Source of the DNA: Arcobacter cloacae
GTDB taxonomy: Bacteria; Campylobacterota; Campylobacteria; Campylobacterales; Arcobacteraceae
Length of the DNA: 64,000 nt
Direction: 5' to 3'
Assembly (NCBI RefSeq): GCF_013201935.1
Contig: NZ_CP053833.1
Span: 1,426,001-1,490,000 of the forward strand
Shown here: one piece after another, positions 62,962-64,000 of the stretch
Position numbering within the stretch: position 1 is the first letter of the stretch
Layout of the letters: each line of letters begins with the position of its first letter
The notes under the pieces: generated by a model
The model's database searches: none
What the model saw: only the letters and a program-made list of their open reading frames with translations
Told to the model about the DNA's origin: nothing
Made by a program: the position numbers and the translations under genes

Positions 62962-63917
62962 TATTTATAAGCCTTAATATCGCTTCTTAAAGCCAATTCA
63001 CTAGGATATGGATTTAAAAATTTTTGCACTTTTAAATACTGCACATCAAATCTTTTTACATATAAATTTATTATTTTCATAACAGCAATTAAAGGAATAA
63101 TTTTTTCTTTATACTCTGCTAAAGCTTGTAAAATCTCCTCTTTTTCCTCTTTTGTTATAAGTTTTTTAAAATATCCAAAAATATGAAGTAGAACATTATA
63201 AGTTTTATTTACACTTCCTTTTTGACTAATAGCTTTTAAAAACTCCTCTTTATACTCTCCTAAAACTTCGTTTAGTTGATTTTTTTCTTTATTTGCAACA
63301 ATTCGTCCTAAAGTTGTATATGATTTTTGAGATTTTGAATAAATAAGATATTTATATGAAGTGTGAAAAATCACTAAATCATTGAAAGTTGGATTTGATT
63401 TCAAAAACTCATGTAAATGTTGATAAGCAAAAATCTGCATCAAAAAATTTTCCCTAAGCCAAGAGTCAATCAATCTTCCCTCTTCTTCAACTGGCAAATA
63501 TGGATATTTCTCTTTTATTTTTCTTGCAAATACTCCAACTCCTTGTTTTACACTTGGAGCATTAAAAGGTTTATAGATTTTTACTCTTTCAAGTCCACAG
63601 GTCGGAGATGCTGATTTTAAAATAAAACCACACAAATCATCATTTTTAATTTCATCTGAACACTGTTCTGAAATATCTTCAAGCTCTTTTGTCACATCTT
63701 TTGGATTTTTAGTAGAAGTTAGGATTTTTAATTCCCCATTTTCATCATGAACTTGTCGTATAGCCTCTCTAGGGCTTCCCCAAATTATAGTTTCAGGACA
63801 ATAAGGAACTGTTTTAAAATATTTTTGCAAAATATCAACTATAAATTTATCACTAGCACCAACTCCATCATATCTACACTTTGTACCTATTAAACAAGAT
63901 GATACGCCTAAATTCAT
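62961..63917 (-). CDS. DUF523 (TudS-like) plus DUF1722 (YbgA) protein
   Basis: A 318-residue two-domain protein. N-terminal DUF523 (about 1-140) has the three invariant cysteines, SSCLIG, PYCPE and SPTCGL, which in TudS hold a [4Fe-4S] cluster for thiouracil desulfidation. C-terminal DUF1722 (about 190-310; FHTSYKYLIYSKSQKSYTTLGRIVA) is the YbgA part. The fusion is widespread and often next to phrB. The exact reaction of the fusion is not established. First gene of the photolyase operon. Confidence 0.85.
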   Translation of the reverse strand: MNLGVSSCLIGTKCRYDGVGASDKFIVDILQKYFKTVPYCPETIIWGSPREAIRQVHDENGELKILTSTKNPKDVTKELEDISEQCSDEIKNDDLCGFILKSASPTCGLERVKIYKPFNAPSVKQGVGVFARKIKEKYPYLPVEEEGRLIDSWLRENFLMQIFAYQHLHEFLKSNPTFNDLVIFHTSYKYLIYSKSQKSYTTLGRIVANKEKNQLNEVLGEYKEEFLKAISQKGSVNKTYNVLLHIFGYFKKLITKEEKEEILQALAEYKEKIIPLIAVMKIINLYVKRFDVQYLKVQKFLNPYPSELALRSDIKAYK

Positions 63918-64000
63918 AAAAAATCCTTTTTATTTTATTTTATAATAAAAAATGTATTACTTGTAGGACTATTTATACTTTTTATAGTTTTAGATTCATT

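Overview
The window looks like chromosome of an Arcobacter/Aliarcobacter-type member of the Campylobacterota. The DNA is strongly AT-rich. The gene set is typical of that phylum: the short pimeloyl-ACP esterase BioV, a cbpA-hspR heat-shock pair, rsmH followed by a tiny FtsL-like gene, a monomeric NADP isocitrate dehydrogenase, and the run aroB, mscS, mtaB, FtsH-like, bioV, mogA. This assignment is an inference from gene content; no rRNA is present.

Layout. 1-3.0 kb holds the 3' part of icd, then malate dehydrogenase and a small metal-binding-domain protein. 3.1-7.6 kb is a four-gene operon: coenzyme-B12 glutamate mutase small and large subunits, their GlmL-type partner and an AMP-forming adenylating enzyme. 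After a c-type cytochrome, 8.0-10.9 kb is a reverse-strand block of four unrecognised genes, one antitoxin-like. 11-24.5 kb is mainly housekeeping: phosphatase, NlpC/P60 lipoprotein, an RND pump behind rsmH-ftsL, HU, tRNA-Leu, an MnmC-like oxidase, a CheY/CheC/kinase operon and cbpA-hspR.

24.5-34.07 kb is an integrated mobilizable element in a tRNA-Glu gene. A roughly 50-bp copy of the tRNA 3' half lies at the left end beside a tyrosine integrase, and the intact tRNA is at the right end. It carries a small relaxase-like gene, a larger mobilization gene broken by one in-frame stop, an oriT-like nested palindrome, a VirB6/TrbL-like protein, a DUF4373-type protein and an HTH/excisionase-like protein. 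Its cargo is the best candidate for an undescribed system: four overlapping reverse-strand genes (26.5-29.06 kb) encoding a DUF3990-like ADP-ribosyltransferase-fold protein, a 79-aa protein, a ParA/MinD-like ATPase with a KGGVGRT P-loop, and a 320-aa helical protein of unknown family.

34-64 kb returns to core genes: carB, a LysE exporter, a ThiF/MoeB-like enzyme, an EAL-CBS-GGDEF protein, a deacetylase, an SLC13 transporter, the mogA-to-aroB operon, a DEAD-box helicase apparently starting at ATT, and hemH. Then come two regulatory modules. The first is a 7TMR-DISM histidine kinase with an OmpR-type regulator and two tandem paralogous genes; an identical tandem operator lies before the regulator gene and before the paralogs. 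The second is a LytS/LytTR pair. The window ends with a VapBC-like toxin-antitoxin pair and a DUF523/DUF1722, photolyase, CrtI-like oxidoreductase operon.
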